DNA from: a virus
DNA length: 64,000 bases
Strand: one strand, 5' to 3'
IMG/VR virus record: IMGVR_UViG_3300028044_000003
Location: 47,531-111,530 of that record
The notes beneath the pieces were generated by a model. The model made no database searches, had not been told where the DNA came from, and saw only the letters and a list, made by a program, of their open reading frames with translations. How positions within the stretch are numbered: the first letter of the stretch is position 1; every line of letters starts with the position of its first letter. The translations under genes were made by a program, and so were the position numbers. Positions 1-6,593 of this stretch are shown here, piece by piece.

Positions 1-234
1 AATATATTTCCTTTAAGTACTAAAGTTTATTGTATACATAATAGTTTTTTTACTAGAGAGAGTACTAAAAATACGACTATTAAAATAGGTCGTGTTTATA
101 GTTATAAAAGATTTCATAACGACATCTTACCTGTAATTAAAGAGGTTGGTATTAAAAATGAGCTCGATGCTAAGTCTTATAAGATTACCAACGATTTTAA
201 AGAAGCTTATAATTGGTTGAAAGATAGCTTCTAA
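1..234 (+). CDS. 3' end of an unknown protein (truncated by window start)
   Basis: Frame 1 is open from the first base to a TAA at 232-234, giving the last 77 residues of a protein that begins outside the window. The segment is rich in Lys, Asn and Thr and ends in a short helix-like stretch (EAYNWLKDSF). I do not recognise a family. It is read in the same direction as the following early genes and is separated from the next start by 28 bases, so it probably belongs to the same transcription unit. Confidence 0.7.
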   Translation, partial: NIFPLSTKVYCIHNSFFTRESTKNTTIKIGRVYSYKRFHNDILPVIKEVGIKNELDAKSYKITNDFKEAYNWLKDSF

Positions 235-262
235 AAAAAAGACCTGGAAAATTGGTGAGTAT

Positions 263-502
263 ATGGCCGGTGGAGTACTTACTGTAGAAATTAAAAACAA
301 TACTGTAACTATTATTCAAAAGGAATGGGATTATTCAAAAGGTTCTCGTAGAAGTTCTGATCAGAGTTCTGCTAAAGAATTAGATCGTAAATCTTTTGGA
401 ATTAATAATTACAACGCGAGAAACGATATGTATATGTATCTTTCCAGTATGACAACGTCTTATTATTCAGAAGAAGTTTTGGATTGGATTTTTAAAAAGT
501 AA
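263..502 (+). CDS. Small hypothetical protein (79 aa)
   Basis: This is a complete 79-residue ORF with an ATG start at 263; no earlier in-frame ATG follows the preceding stop codon. The N-terminal third looks beta-rich (VLTVEIKNNTVTIIQKEW), followed by a polar Ser/Arg-rich linker and a helical C-terminus. No family was recognised. The next gene starts 2 bases after its stop, indicating co-translation within a packed early operon that leads to an SF2 helicase. Confidence 0.65.
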   Translation: MAGGVLTVEIKNNTVTIIQKEWDYSKGSRRSSDQSSAKELDRKSFGINNYNARNDMYMYLSSMTTSYYSEEVLDWIFKK

Positions 503-504
503 CT

Positions 505-813
505 ATGAAAAAATATGAATCTGTACCTGACAGTTCTAAAGAATTAAGAATTGAGGTAAAATATGATATTGGAGGTATGAATTACTTTACAGGTAGACCG
601 CAGGAAAGAGGGTATTATTTACACGTATCTCCTGTTAATAGAAGTCATAGTAACGGAATCACTGTGGAAAGTTATGAAGGATTTTCAGGTGTTAAAAAAC
701 TTATTTTACCTGTTAAAAGACAAAGTAATACTCAGTATACTCAAGCCGTTAAACTTTCTGAAAATTCTCTTCAAGAACTTAAGGATCACGTTTTAAATAC
801 TATGAAAAAATGA
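505..813 (+). CDS. Hypothetical protein (102 aa)
   Basis: The 102-residue product is predicted soluble, with alternating beta-strand-like segments (LRIEVKYDI, GYYLHVSPV) and a C-terminal helix. No motif that I can name is present. Its TGA stop overlaps the ATG of the downstream helicase gene (ATGA-type junction), so the two are probably translationally coupled. An accessory role to the helicase is possible but is based only on position. Confidence 0.65.
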   Translation: MKKYESVPDSSKELRIEVKYDIGGMNYFTGRPQERGYYLHVSPVNRSHSNGITVESYEGFSGVKKLILPVKRQSNTQYTQAVKLSENSLQELKDHVLNTMKK

Positions 814-1895
814 TAAATCAATTAAAAGGGGGAATACAAGATGAAGCATTATTTATAATAGGTAATAAATTTCGTTGCGGTATAGCTATATCTATGGGTG
901 TTGGTAAAACTTATATTGCTTTACAACACATGGTCAGAAACTATACCGACTATTCTCGGTTTTTAGTTGTGGCTCCAAAAGTAGATATTTTTCAAACGTA
1001 TCTTGAAGAGATGGATAAGTTTAATTTGTCTTTTCTAAAAGAGAATGTTGAATTTTCTACTTACCGTTCTTTACCAAATCAAGATCTTAATTATGATATA
1101 GTTTATCTAGACGAATGTCATTCTTTATTATCTAGTCATTCAAAATGGTTAAAATCTTATTCTGGTAAAATTTTAGGTTTAACAGGTACACCTCCCAGGT
1201 TTAAAAAATCTGAGAAAGGTATTTTAGTAGATACTTATTGTCCTATAGTTTATGAATATATGGTAGACGAAGCTGTAAACGATCGTATTTTAAACGATTA
1301 TCGTATTATAATTCATAGTCTATCGTTAGATTCTGATAGAAACATAAAAATGACAAATAAGTCTGGTAAAACATGGTATACCAGTGAGGTAAATAGTTAT
1401 AATTTTTGGACTAATTTAACAGGTACTGAATCTGGTAATAAGTTACTCAAAGCTCGTTTAATGCGTATGAAAGCGTTGATGGGGTTTAACTCAAAAATTA
1501 TATACGCTAAACAATTATTTGAATCGTTTACAGATAAGTCAATAGTTTTTACTAATACAAAAGAGCAGGCAGATCTTCTTTGTAATAAAAGTTATTATTC
1601 AGGTCATCCGGAAGGAGACGAAAATTTAAAGAATTTTAAATCTGGTGTAATAACTAAACTTAGTTGCGTAGTAAAACTTAATGAAGGTATAAATATTCCT
1701 GGTTTAAAATCGGGGGTAATCCTTCATGCTTACGGTAACGAAAAAAAGGCCAGTCAAAGAATAGGTCGATTATTAAGACTCAACCCAGATGACTGTTCTA
1801 ACATACACGTTCTTTGTTACAAAAATACAATAGACGAAGAATGGGTAAAATCTGCTTTACAAGATTTTGATCAAACAAAAATTACTTACAAATGA
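810..1895 (+). CDS. Superfamily 2 DNA/RNA helicase (SNF2/DEAD-like)
   Basis: The 361-residue protein carries SF2 helicase motifs in order: Walker A GVGKT (residues 30-34), Walker B as DECH (101-104), motif III-like LTGTPP (about 124-129), and a C-terminal RecA-like lobe with SIVFTNT and the motif VI-like QRIGRLLR (about 320). These are ATP-driven nucleic-acid translocases. It is shorter than most SNF2 proteins and has essentially only the two motor lobes, as in compact phage helicases. It probably assists replication, recombination or displacement of bound proteins. crAss-like phages commonly encode such a helicase in the early block. It overlaps both neighbours by 4 bases. Confidence 0.88.
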   Translation: MINQLKGGIQDEALFIIGNKFRCGIAISMGVGKTYIALQHMVRNYTDYSRFLVVAPKVDIFQTYLEEMDKFNLSFLKENVEFSTYRSLPNQDLNYDIVYLDECHSLLSSHSKWLKSYSGKILGLTGTPPRFKKSEKGILVDTYCPIVYEYMVDEAVNDRILNDYRIIIHSLSLDSDRNIKMTNKSGKTWYTSEVNSYNFWTNLTGTESGNKLLKARLMRMKALMGFNSKIIYAKQLFESFTDKSIVFTNTKEQADLLCNKSYYSGHPEGDENLKNFKSGVITKLSCVVKLNEGINIPGLKSGVILHAYGNEKKASQRIGRLLRLNPDDCSNIHVLCYKNTIDEEWVKSALQDFDQTKITYK

Positions 1896-2212
1896 GCAAA
1901 TCAAATTATGTTTTTGAAAAAGGGATTGTATATACCAAAGTTGGTAGAAGCAGTAACGAATCACTTAATGAATTTATTGATAATATTTTTAAATTAGAAG
2001 TTGTGGATGATCATTCACTATTTTTACCTGTTACGAATTTTAATGAAAAATTTGCTAGAAATTTAATAAGCAGTGCTCGTAGACGTTATTCTAGAAATGT
2101 AAAGAATACCGATTCAAAAAAAGAAAAATTACCCGAATTGGTTTTTGTTTACTCTAAAGTTTATGATAATAAAAAGAAATATTTAGGTACAAGAATTTGG
2201 AGAAAAGTTTAA
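1892..2212 (+). CDS. Hypothetical protein (106 aa)
   Basis: The start overlaps the helicase stop by 4 bases (ATGA), so coupled translation is likely. The product is basic toward its C-terminus, with clusters such as SSARRRYSR and DSKKEKL, compatible with nucleic-acid binding, but no known fold was recognised. A helicase accessory role is possible from context only. Confidence 0.65.
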   Translation: MSKSNYVFEKGIVYTKVGRSSNESLNEFIDNIFKLEVVDDHSLFLPVTNFNEKFARNLISSARRRYSRNVKNTDSKKEKLPELVFVYSKVYDNKKKYLGTRIWRKV

Positions 2213-2228
2213 ATTTGTAAAAAAATTT

Positions 2229-2513
2229 ATGGCAACTACGTCATTATCTATTAAAAAAAACGAGGTTAAAACTAACCTTATGATTTCTACTATTCAAAGT
2301 GCTTCTGATGATTTACACATCGATATTATTTTATGCGATGAAGAGTTTTCTCCTAAAAAAGTAATACTAACTTTAGCTAAAAACGCTGAAGAACAGGAGT
2401 ATCATAAAACTCTTAGAGAAGAGTCTTTAGAAAAAGGTCACTTTGTTAAAGAATTTTCTACATTATTAGATCATGAGCCGGAACCTTTAGAAAATGTCGA
2501 GGAAAATAATTAG
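2229..2513 (+). CDS. Hypothetical acidic-tailed protein (94 aa)
   Basis: The 94-residue product has Lys-rich N-terminal and very acidic C-terminal segments (HEPEPLENVEENN). No family was recognised. The start is preceded by TAAATTTG at 2210-2217, which fits the Bacteroidota -7 consensus TAnnTTTG, but no convincing -33 element sits at the right distance, so I do not call a promoter. The 3' end overlaps the next gene by 20 bases in another frame. Confidence 0.6.
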   Translation: MATTSLSIKKNEVKTNLMISTIQSASDDLHIDIILCDEEFSPKKVILTLAKNAEEQEYHKTLREESLEKGHFVKEFSTLLDHEPEPLENVEENN

Positions 2514-2814
2514 ACTTATCGTTCCTTTCCAGGTGATATGTATCAATGATAAAGACAAACCTGAAACAATACCTAATAGTAAATGGGTTAAAGAAGGTGA
2601 GTTATATACTGTTGTACATGTTAGTAATTTAAAGTTTCATGACGGTCTTGCAGTAAAACTTAAAGAGAAAGATCTTTCTGATTGTGTTCCTTATACGTTC
2701 TTTGATTTATCTAGGTTTATGGTTTTAGTAGATGAAGACTTTGGAGATGATTCCGAAGAAGTAAATGACATTATAATTGATGAAAACGATACTACTCCAA
2801 TAGACGATTTGTAG
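2494..2814 (+). CDS. Hypothetical protein with SH3-like beta pattern (106 aa)
   Basis: The product begins MSRKIIRLIV and contains a run of probable beta strands (GELYTVVHVSNL, GLAVKLKE), followed by an acidic tail of about 25 residues rich in Asp and Glu. The pattern resembles small SH3-like phage proteins, but I cannot name a family. It is the last gene before the 527-base structured non-coding region and ends with TAG. Confidence 0.6.
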   Translation: MSRKIIRLIVPFQVICINDKDKPETIPNSKWVKEGELYTVVHVSNLKFHDGLAVKLKEKDLSDCVPYTFFDLSRFMVLVDEDFGDDSEEVNDIIIDENDTTPIDDL

Positions 2815-2891
2815 TGTTAAAGATACCTCTTGATAAAACCGCTGAGGGATGAGTTGAGGCTACACATGTGAGACCGATGAGACTCTCGAAA

Positions 2892-2916
2892 GTATAGCGA
2901 TGCTGATACAACGGAA
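2892..2916 (+). repeat. Hairpin element, copy 1
   Basis: GUAU (2892-2895) pairs with AUAC (2906-2909) around a GC-containing internal segment, then AACGGAA follows. A near-identical element lies at 3244-3270, differing by one base in the hairpin and a few in the tail. The flanks differ between copies, so the conservation is specific to this hairpin. Confidence 0.6.
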
Positions 2917-2940
2917 CCGGAAACATTACATTATTAAAAC

Positions 2941-3044
2941 GGTTAGCTACTATCCGGGGAAAACCTTCTTAAAGAAATTATTGGTAAAAGCGCCTCCCTA
3001 GTCGTGACCTGCAGCCGCGCAAAAGAGGAGGGTAGTAGTTAACT
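2941..3044 (+). other. Long-range RNA helix enclosing a multi-stem domain
   Basis: Bases 2941-2955 (GGTTAGCTACTATCC) can pair with 3030-3044 (GGGTAGTAGTTAACT) over 15 consecutive positions with three G-U wobbles. The 74 enclosed bases contain smaller possible stems: ACC/GGT around a TTCT/AGAA mini-hairpin, and CCTC (in 2991-2997) with GAGG (3025-3028). A helix this long is unlikely in unselected AT-rich sequence and supports a functional RNA. Confidence 0.6.
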
Positions 3045-3050
3045 TATTAT

Positions 3051-3130
3051 AGTCAGGTGGCGGAATTGGGTCAAGCTATGGTACTTCTTAGCAATACTTA
3101 AGCATACAGGTTCGAATCCTGGACTGACTA
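3051..3130 (+). tRNA. tRNA-like element 1, Leu-like D arm, degenerate anticodon arm
   Basis: The acceptor strands AGTCAG and CTGACT pair over 6 bp, followed by a mismatch. The T arm has a 4-bp CAGG/CCTG stem with the canonical loop TTCGAAT. The D region TGGCGGAATTGGG closely resembles tRNA-Leu. The central part cannot be folded into a normal anticodon arm. The best stem (GTACT/AATAC, 3081-3097) has a C-A mismatch and gives the loop TCTTAGC without U33, so no anticodon can be assigned. It may be a decayed tRNA, a precursor that needs editing or splicing, or a tRNA mimic. Confidence 0.5.
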
Positions 3131-3157
3131 CGCACAAGGATCTGACTAGAGTCCTTT

Positions 3158-3185
3158 AGTTACTTTAAGCAGAATAGAAGTAACT
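3158..3185 (+). other. Perfect 8-bp hairpin
   Basis: AGTTACTT at 3158-3165 and AAGTAACT at 3178-3185 form a perfect 8-bp stem with a 12-base loop. It lies just downstream of tRNA-like element 1. No T-run follows, so it does not look like an intrinsic terminator. Confidence 0.55.
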
Positions 3186-3198
3186 CCTAAACCATACG

Positions 3199-3215
3199 GG
3201 TTGAACGCGTTAACC
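3199..3215 (+). other. 6-bp hairpin nested in a CTCCT/AGGAG stem
   Basis: GGTTGA (3199-3204) pairs with TTAACC (3210-3215) with one G-U pair and the loop ACGCG. The hairpin sits between CTCCT (3184-3188) and AGGAG (3223-3227), which can pair to enclose it; the outer stem competes for two bases with the preceding 8-bp hairpin. This is consistent with a compact folded RNA. Confidence 0.5.
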
Positions 3216-3243
3216 AAATAACAGGAGATGGTACAATACGGGC

Positions 3244-3270
3244 GTATAGCGTGCTGATACGACAGCGGAA
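3244..3270 (+). repeat. Hairpin element, copy 2
   Basis: This is the second copy of the element at 2892-2916. Here the stem is extended to CGTAT (3243-3247) with ATACG (3257-3261), around AGCGTGCTG. The copy ends immediately before the acceptor strand of tRNA-like element 2, suggesting a processing or recognition role in front of tRNA-like RNAs. Confidence 0.6.
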
Positions 3271-3325
3271 GGTGTAACAAGGAGAGTTTGTCTTAGACAT
3301 TCGTAGTTCGATTCTACTTACACCA
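3271..3325 (+). tRNA. tRNA-like element 2, short, no normal D arm
   Basis: GGTGTAA (3271-3277) pairs perfectly with TTACACC (3318-3324), followed by A as discriminator. A T arm with stem GTAG/CTAC and canonical loop TTCGATT lies in the expected place. Only about 26 bases separate the acceptor and T arm, too few for both a D arm and an anticodon arm; a TGTC-TTA-GACA mini-stem fills the gap. Like element 1 it contains TCTTAG centrally. This is a tRNA-like minihelix or decayed tRNA rather than a standard tRNA. Confidence 0.4.
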
Positions 3326-3341
3326 CAAAAAACAAATAACT

Positions 3342-3605
3342 ATGGGTAAATTTAAACCACAAGCTAGTTATACTTCAGACGAAAGTATTAGAAATTATCG
3401 TAACGGTCAATCTAAAAGTTCTAGTGTTACTGAAGTATTTAAAGACTACGCGACTTTAAAAAAAGAACTTAATAGAATGGTAAGTTTAAGTGTAGACAAC
3501 TGCGTATTCGTTTCGAGAAGTAGAAGAGGTGAATGGGGAGAATGGTTCGAAAGATGGCAAAGAGTAAATGATAAAATTAAAATAACAAAAGAAACCTGGA
3601 TGTAA
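3342..3605 (+). CDS. Hypothetical basic protein (87 aa)
   Basis: The ATG at 3342 follows an A-rich leader (ACAAAAAACAAATAACT) of the type used in place of Shine-Dalgarno sites in Bacteroidota and their phages. The product is rich in Ser, Arg and Lys and ends in a Trp-rich segment (GEWGEWFERWQRV). I recognise no family. It is the first gene after the structured RNA region. Confidence 0.6.
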   Translation: MGKFKPQASYTSDESIRNYRNGQSKSSSVTEVFKDYATLKKELNRMVSLSVDNCVFVSRSRRGEWGEWFERWQRVNDKIKITKETWM

Positions 3606-3607
3606 GT

Positions 3608-4006
3608 ATGAGTAGCCAATTATTACAAACAAAACTTGTTAAAAAAAATGGTAAAATGGTTCATATTTCTGATGTAAAAAATGAGATTTATGAAAAATTT
3701 ATTGATAAGTTAGAGGAAGGTCAAGAGATATCTGTAATGTTTGACGCTAGTCCGGACAACGGAACTTTAGCTCAATTATCAAAAATACATGCTTGTATAA
3801 GAGAATTATCAATAGAAACTGGTCAGTCGGTAGAAGATTTAAAACTTGAGATAAAGAAAAAAGTTGGATTATGTTTTGTAAAAACAGTTGATAACGAAAG
3901 ATTTATGTTTTGTAAATCTCTTGGTGATGCTTCTAAAGACGAACTTAATTTAGTAATTCAACAAATAATTGAAATAGGTGATTTTGTAAACTTAAACTTA
4001 AGATAA
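3608..4006 (+). CDS. Possible NinB-like recombination protein (132 aa)
   Basis: The layout is N-terminal beta strands, then SPDNGTLAQLSKIHACIREL, a helix (SVEDLKLEIKKKVGL), and a late Lys-Ser-x-x-x-Ser-containing segment followed by a final helix. This order recalls NinB/Orf family ssDNA-binding recombination proteins, where a residue cluster before the LWA-like helix and a late K-S segment are typical. The match is by pattern only. Position in an early phage operon fits a recombination function. The stop overlaps the next ATG (TAATG). Confidence 0.4.
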   Translation: MSSQLLQTKLVKKNGKMVHISDVKNEIYEKFIDKLEEGQEISVMFDASPDNGTLAQLSKIHACIRELSIETGQSVEDLKLEIKKKVGLCFVKTVDNERFMFCKSLGDASKDELNLVIQQIIEIGDFVNLNLR

Positions 4007-4311
4007 TGGAAAATGTATCGACAAAACTTATTAACGGATTTATATCCGAACTTTCTGATTTAGATTTTAGATATCTATGTGCTCAATCTCAAATAATAGC
4101 TAGTATCAAAGATTTACATTCTAATTATAAAATAGATAAGAAAGACTTTTGTGAGAATATAGGTATCAAACCTTCCGAGTACAAAAAATTTATTAGTGGT
4201 AATTATATGTACAAGTTATCTCATTTAGTTGGTATTAAACACTACGGTATTAAACTCCATAGCTTACAACAACAATCTAAAGATATAATTACTTTTGAGT
4301 ATAAAAAGTAA
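4006..4311 (+). CDS. Small protein with possible helix-turn-helix (101 aa)
   Basis: The start overlaps the preceding stop. Residues 43-75 (KKDFCENIGIKPSEYKKFISG and following) resemble an XRE-type helix-turn-helix, in which a helix, a short Gly-containing turn and a recognition helix precede a third helix. If real, the product would be a DNA-binding regulator of the early genes. The stop codon abuts the stop codon of the leftward gene at 4312. Confidence 0.4.
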   Translation: MENVSTKLINGFISELSDLDFRYLCAQSQIIASIKDLHSNYKIDKKDFCENIGIKPSEYKKFISGNYMYKLSHLVGIKHYGIKLHSLQQQSKDIITFEYKK

Positions 4312-4617
4312 CTATTCTTTTTGATCCTCGGGAATCATTCCTGGGTCAAATTCTTGTACAGTTATTTTACCTTGTTCTTTCGCGCTAGTTTCTATAGCGT
4401 AGATTAAGGGTAACAAAGCGTGTATACAGGCTTCTGAAGCATCTCTTGGAGAAATATTTTCTTTTATTTTTTCAAGAGATTCTTTAAAATCATCAGGTGT
4501 TTTAGTCTCCGAAATCATTAATAATGCTTCGGTTAGTCTTTTATAAAATCCTCCTGAGATTTTTACTTCTATAATAGCTTCAGGTAATATTGTATCGTAT
4601 TTAATTTTCTCACTCAT
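4312..4617 (-). CDS. Hypothetical protein on the opposite strand (101 aa)
   Basis: This is a complete leftward ORF inside the rightward early region, back to back with the gene at 4006-4311 and only 21 bases from the divergent glycosylase gene. The product is helical and acidic (TPDDFKESLEKIKENI) with no recognised domain. The upstream bases read TAACTTTACAATATG, a TAnnTTTACA pattern also found before two other leftward genes in this window and one base from the Bacteroidota -7 box. This suggests independent expression. Confidence 0.6.
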   Translation of the reverse strand: MSEKIKYDTILPEAIIEVKISGGFYKRLTEALLMISETKTPDDFKESLEKIKENISPRDASEACIHALLPLIYAIETSAKEQGKITVQEFDPGMIPEDQKE

Positions 4618-4638
4618 ATTGTAAAGTTATAAAAACCT

Positions 4639-5349
4639 ATGAAAACAATTGATATTAACGATGTAAAAAGTAAACTTAACGAACGACTAAAATCTTCCGG
4701 TTGGAGTAATAAGTTAAAATCTTTTATTTTGAGTTCTGATTTTGATAGAATATTAGAATTTTTAGTAAAAGAAGTAAATGATAGTAAAAGATTTACTCCA
4801 AAATTAAAACAAGTATTTAGAGCCTTTGAAGAGTGTCCTTATGATGATGTTAAAGTTGTTTGTATAGGTCAAGACCCATACCCAACTCCGTCTGTAGCCG
4901 ATGGTATAGCTTTTTCTTGTAGTAATACAATGAAAGAACAACCTTCTCTTACGTATATGTTTGACGAAATCGAACGTACTGTATATCCTGGAGAAAGTTA
5001 TACGCGGGACGTTGATCTATCGCGTTGGTCTCACCAAGGAATATTACTTATTAACTCTGCGTTTACAACCACAATCAATAGGTCTGGAAGCCACTTTGAT
5101 ATTTGGAGACCGTTTATTACTTTTTTGCTTGATACTATCGGTAACGATCGCCGTGATATAGTTTATATGTTTCTTGGTAAACAGTCTGTTAGATATCATG
5201 AGTTAATTCCTGAAGATTCAATTAATTTTTACGCTCCTCATCCGGCATCCGCTGCTCATAATAATTTAAAAAACTGGGAGTCAAACGAGTTATTTATTAA
5301 GGTAAATGAGGCCCTTATCGGACTTAACAAATTACCTATTATTTGGTAA
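4639..5349 (+). CDS. ung: Uracil-DNA glycosylase, family 1
   Basis: The 236-residue protein has the signature motifs of UNG: the water-activating loop GQDPYP (residues 77-82, with D79), the mid-protein segment LLINSAFTT corresponding to LLLNxxLTV, and the minor-groove intercalation loop HPASAAH beginning at H201. UNG removes uracil from DNA. A dUTPase is also encoded at 10639, so this phage appears to exclude uracil from its genome both at the nucleotide-pool and DNA level. Length matches the family. The last 11 bases overlap the convergent membrane-protein gene. Confidence 0.95.
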   Translation: MKTIDINDVKSKLNERLKSSGWSNKLKSFILSSDFDRILEFLVKEVNDSKRFTPKLKQVFRAFEECPYDDVKVVCIGQDPYPTPSVADGIAFSCSNTMKEQPSLTYMFDEIERTVYPGESYTRDVDLSRWSHQGILLINSAFTTTINRSGSHFDIWRPFITFLLDTIGNDRRDIVYMFLGKQSVRYHELIPEDSINFYAPHPASAAHNNLKNWESNELFIKVNEALIGLNKLPIIW

Positions 5350-5746
5350 CAAATACTCCAACAGCTCCTCCTACTAAAATTAATAGTCCAGAGGCCCATA
5401 AAGAGTTTGACAATTTAGTTTTTATTTTTTGTTTTTTGAGAGCTTTTTGAAATTCTATCTCGTTTTCTTTAAACTTAGTAATAAGTTTTTGTTGCTCATC
5501 GGATAAAGATGTTTTAAAAATAATTATAGAATCTTGAGTCTCAATGAGTTTATTTTTATAAACATTTGATTGCTCAGAAACTTGTAAAAGTTGACAACAT
5601 TCTTTACCTTCGATTAGCTTAAAAGCTATCTGTCTCAGCTCTGATTTAGTATAAGTTTTACTTGAATCCAATTCCGGATTCTGAGCGAATGATACTATCG
5701 AGAATAGCAACAGAACCATCAGCAATAATGATTTTAGTTTTTCCAT
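5339..5746 (-). CDS. Secreted or membrane-anchored protein, possible outer spanin-like partner (135 aa)
   Basis: The N-terminus is a clear signal peptide (basic MEKLK, hydrophobic LLLMVLLLFSIVSFA, then AQ), with no lipobox cysteine at the cleavage region. The middle is a charged helix likely to form a coiled coil, and a second hydrophobic segment (LWASGLLILVGGAVGVFV) lies near the C-terminus. The first 89 bases overlap, in a different frame, the 3' end of the upstream membrane-protein gene, the arrangement typical of Rz/Rz1 spanin pairs. The lysis role is an inference; a periplasmic membrane pair of other function is possible. Confidence 0.55.
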   Translation of the reverse strand: MEKLKSLLLMVLLLFSIVSFAQNPELDSSKTYTKSELRQIAFKLIEGKECCQLLQVSEQSNVYKNKLIETQDSIIIFKTSLSDEQQKLITKFKENEIEFQKALKKQKIKTKLSNSLWASGLLILVGGAVGVFVTK

Positions 5747-5972
5747 TTATGTATTTAATTTTTTCTGGTAAAGATTCTAAACTATCTATCTTATGACGAT
5801 AAAACAGACTTTCTTCGAATTTTACAACATATAAAGAATCATATTTTTTGCGAAGCTTATCATATTTAGTAGTATCAGTGATGGACGGGGTTATATTGGT
5901 TTTTTTAAATAGTATAACTCCTATTAGAATTAATGTAATGATAATTAAAATGTAAATTATGTCTTTGTTCAT
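5658..5972 (-). CDS. Membrane-anchored protein, possible inner spanin-like partner (104 aa)
   Basis: I place the start at the ATG at 5972, not 6029, because the longer form would run into the divergent gene at 5991. The product has one N-terminal transmembrane helix (residues about 5-22, IIYILIIITLILIGVILF), followed by a charged helical region (KYDKLRKKYDSLYVV) expected in the periplasm. Upstream lies TATATTTACAACATG, matching the TAnnTTTACA pattern. Together with the overlapping downstream gene it looks like an Rz/Rz1-type pair, but without a visible endolysin or holin nearby. Confidence 0.55.
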   Translation of the reverse strand: MNKDIIYILIIITLILIGVILFKKTNITPSITDTTKYDKLRKKYDSLYVVKFEESLFYRHKIDSLESLPEKIKYINGKTKIIIADGSVAILDSIIRSESGIGFK

Positions 5973-5990
5973 GTTGTAAATATAAAAAAA

Positions 5991-6593
5991 ATGTCTGTTA
6001 ATGTAGATGTAAGGGAATTTTTTGATCAAATTACCTCCCAGGGAATAACGCCTAACGAATTTTATCTTTTATGTAGTATGAGGGAATCGATAGCTCCGGT
6101 TCTTATAAACACTGCTAATGAATTAAACACTCTTAAAGGTAAGAGATGGGTTGGCGATGACAATAAACTTTCAGATGACGCTGTAAGGTTTATTGAAAAA
6201 ATGGATAAATATTTTAGAATAAGTAAAAAAAAGACGTCAGCTACATTGTTGGGTAATAATTTTGAAAATAATATTGTAAAGTACTTATCGCTGTTTCCTA
6301 AAATAAAACTTCCGAACGGTAAGTACGCACGATCTGATAGAAAACAGATAGAAAACGCGTTTAGATGGTTTTTCGAAACTTATGATTATTCCTGGGATAT
6401 TATATTAGAAGCTACTGTGGTATATGTAAACGAATACCAAAGAAAAAACTGGCTTTATATGAGAACATCTCAGTTTTTTATAAGAAAACAAGAATCTGAT
6501 AAAACGTTTATGTCTGATCTTGCTGTTTATTGTGAAAACTATATGAACGGTACTGATGATAACGAATCGTTTATTAAAGAGCGTATTGTATGA
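5991..6593 (+). CDS. Hypothetical protein before the replicative helicase (200 aa)
   Basis: The start is 18 bases from the divergent membrane-protein start. The product is helical with Trp- and Tyr-rich segments (FRWFFETYDYSWDIILEA). I recognise no domain. The stop overlaps the DnaB-type helicase start by 4 bases (ATGA). Translational coupling to the helicase makes a loader or accessory subunit a reasonable guess, by position only. Confidence 0.65.
   Translation: MSVNVDVREFFDQITSQGITPNEFYLLCSMRESIAPVLINTANELNTLKGKRWVGDDNKLSDDAVRFIEKMDKYFRISKKKTSATLLGNNFENNIVKYLSLFPKIKLPNGKYARSDRKQIENAFRWFFETYDYSWDIILEATVVYVNEYQRKNWLYMRTSQFFIRKQESDKTFMSDLAVYCENYMNGTDDNESFIKERIV

Larger units (their letters stand above)
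2815..3341 (+). ncRNA. Structured, gene-free RNA region with tRNA-like elements
   Basis: No credible ORF exists here, while both sides are gene-packed. The base composition is visibly richer in G and C than its surroundings. Several helices can be drawn by hand: a 15-bp long-range helix (2941-2955 with 3030-3044), hairpins at 3158-3185 and 3199-3215, two copies of a GUAU/AUAC hairpin element (2892-2916 and 3244-3270), and two tRNA-like elements (3051-3130 and 3271-3325). I cannot assign it to an RNA family. Candidates are degenerate phage tRNAs plus a processing leader, or a large ornate phage RNA of the GOLLD/ROOL kind, which are often found next to tRNAs. The strand is taken from the neighbouring genes and the tRNA-like T arms. 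Confidence 0.6.

Noticed and set aside
2210-2217. TAAATTTG as an early promoter -7 box
   Set aside because: It fits the consensus, but no -33 element at the right distance was found and it overlaps the end of a gene.
2870-2920. Hammerhead ribozyme core (CCGATGAG...CGAAA)
   Set aside because: The core has C where U4 is needed, and after the stem following GAAA there is no UH before the closing strand. The similarity is partial.
2941-3060. Group I intron with core segments
   Set aside because: Some bits (CCGGGGAAAACC, CCTGCAGCC) recall P/Q elements, but P4 does not pair properly, no R/S pair (P7) is visible, and no gene or tRNA is clearly interrupted.
5973-6029. ATG at 6029 as start of the leftward membrane protein
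   Set aside because: It would overlap the start of the divergent gene at 5991, and the ATG at 5972 gives a clean membrane-anchor N-terminus.
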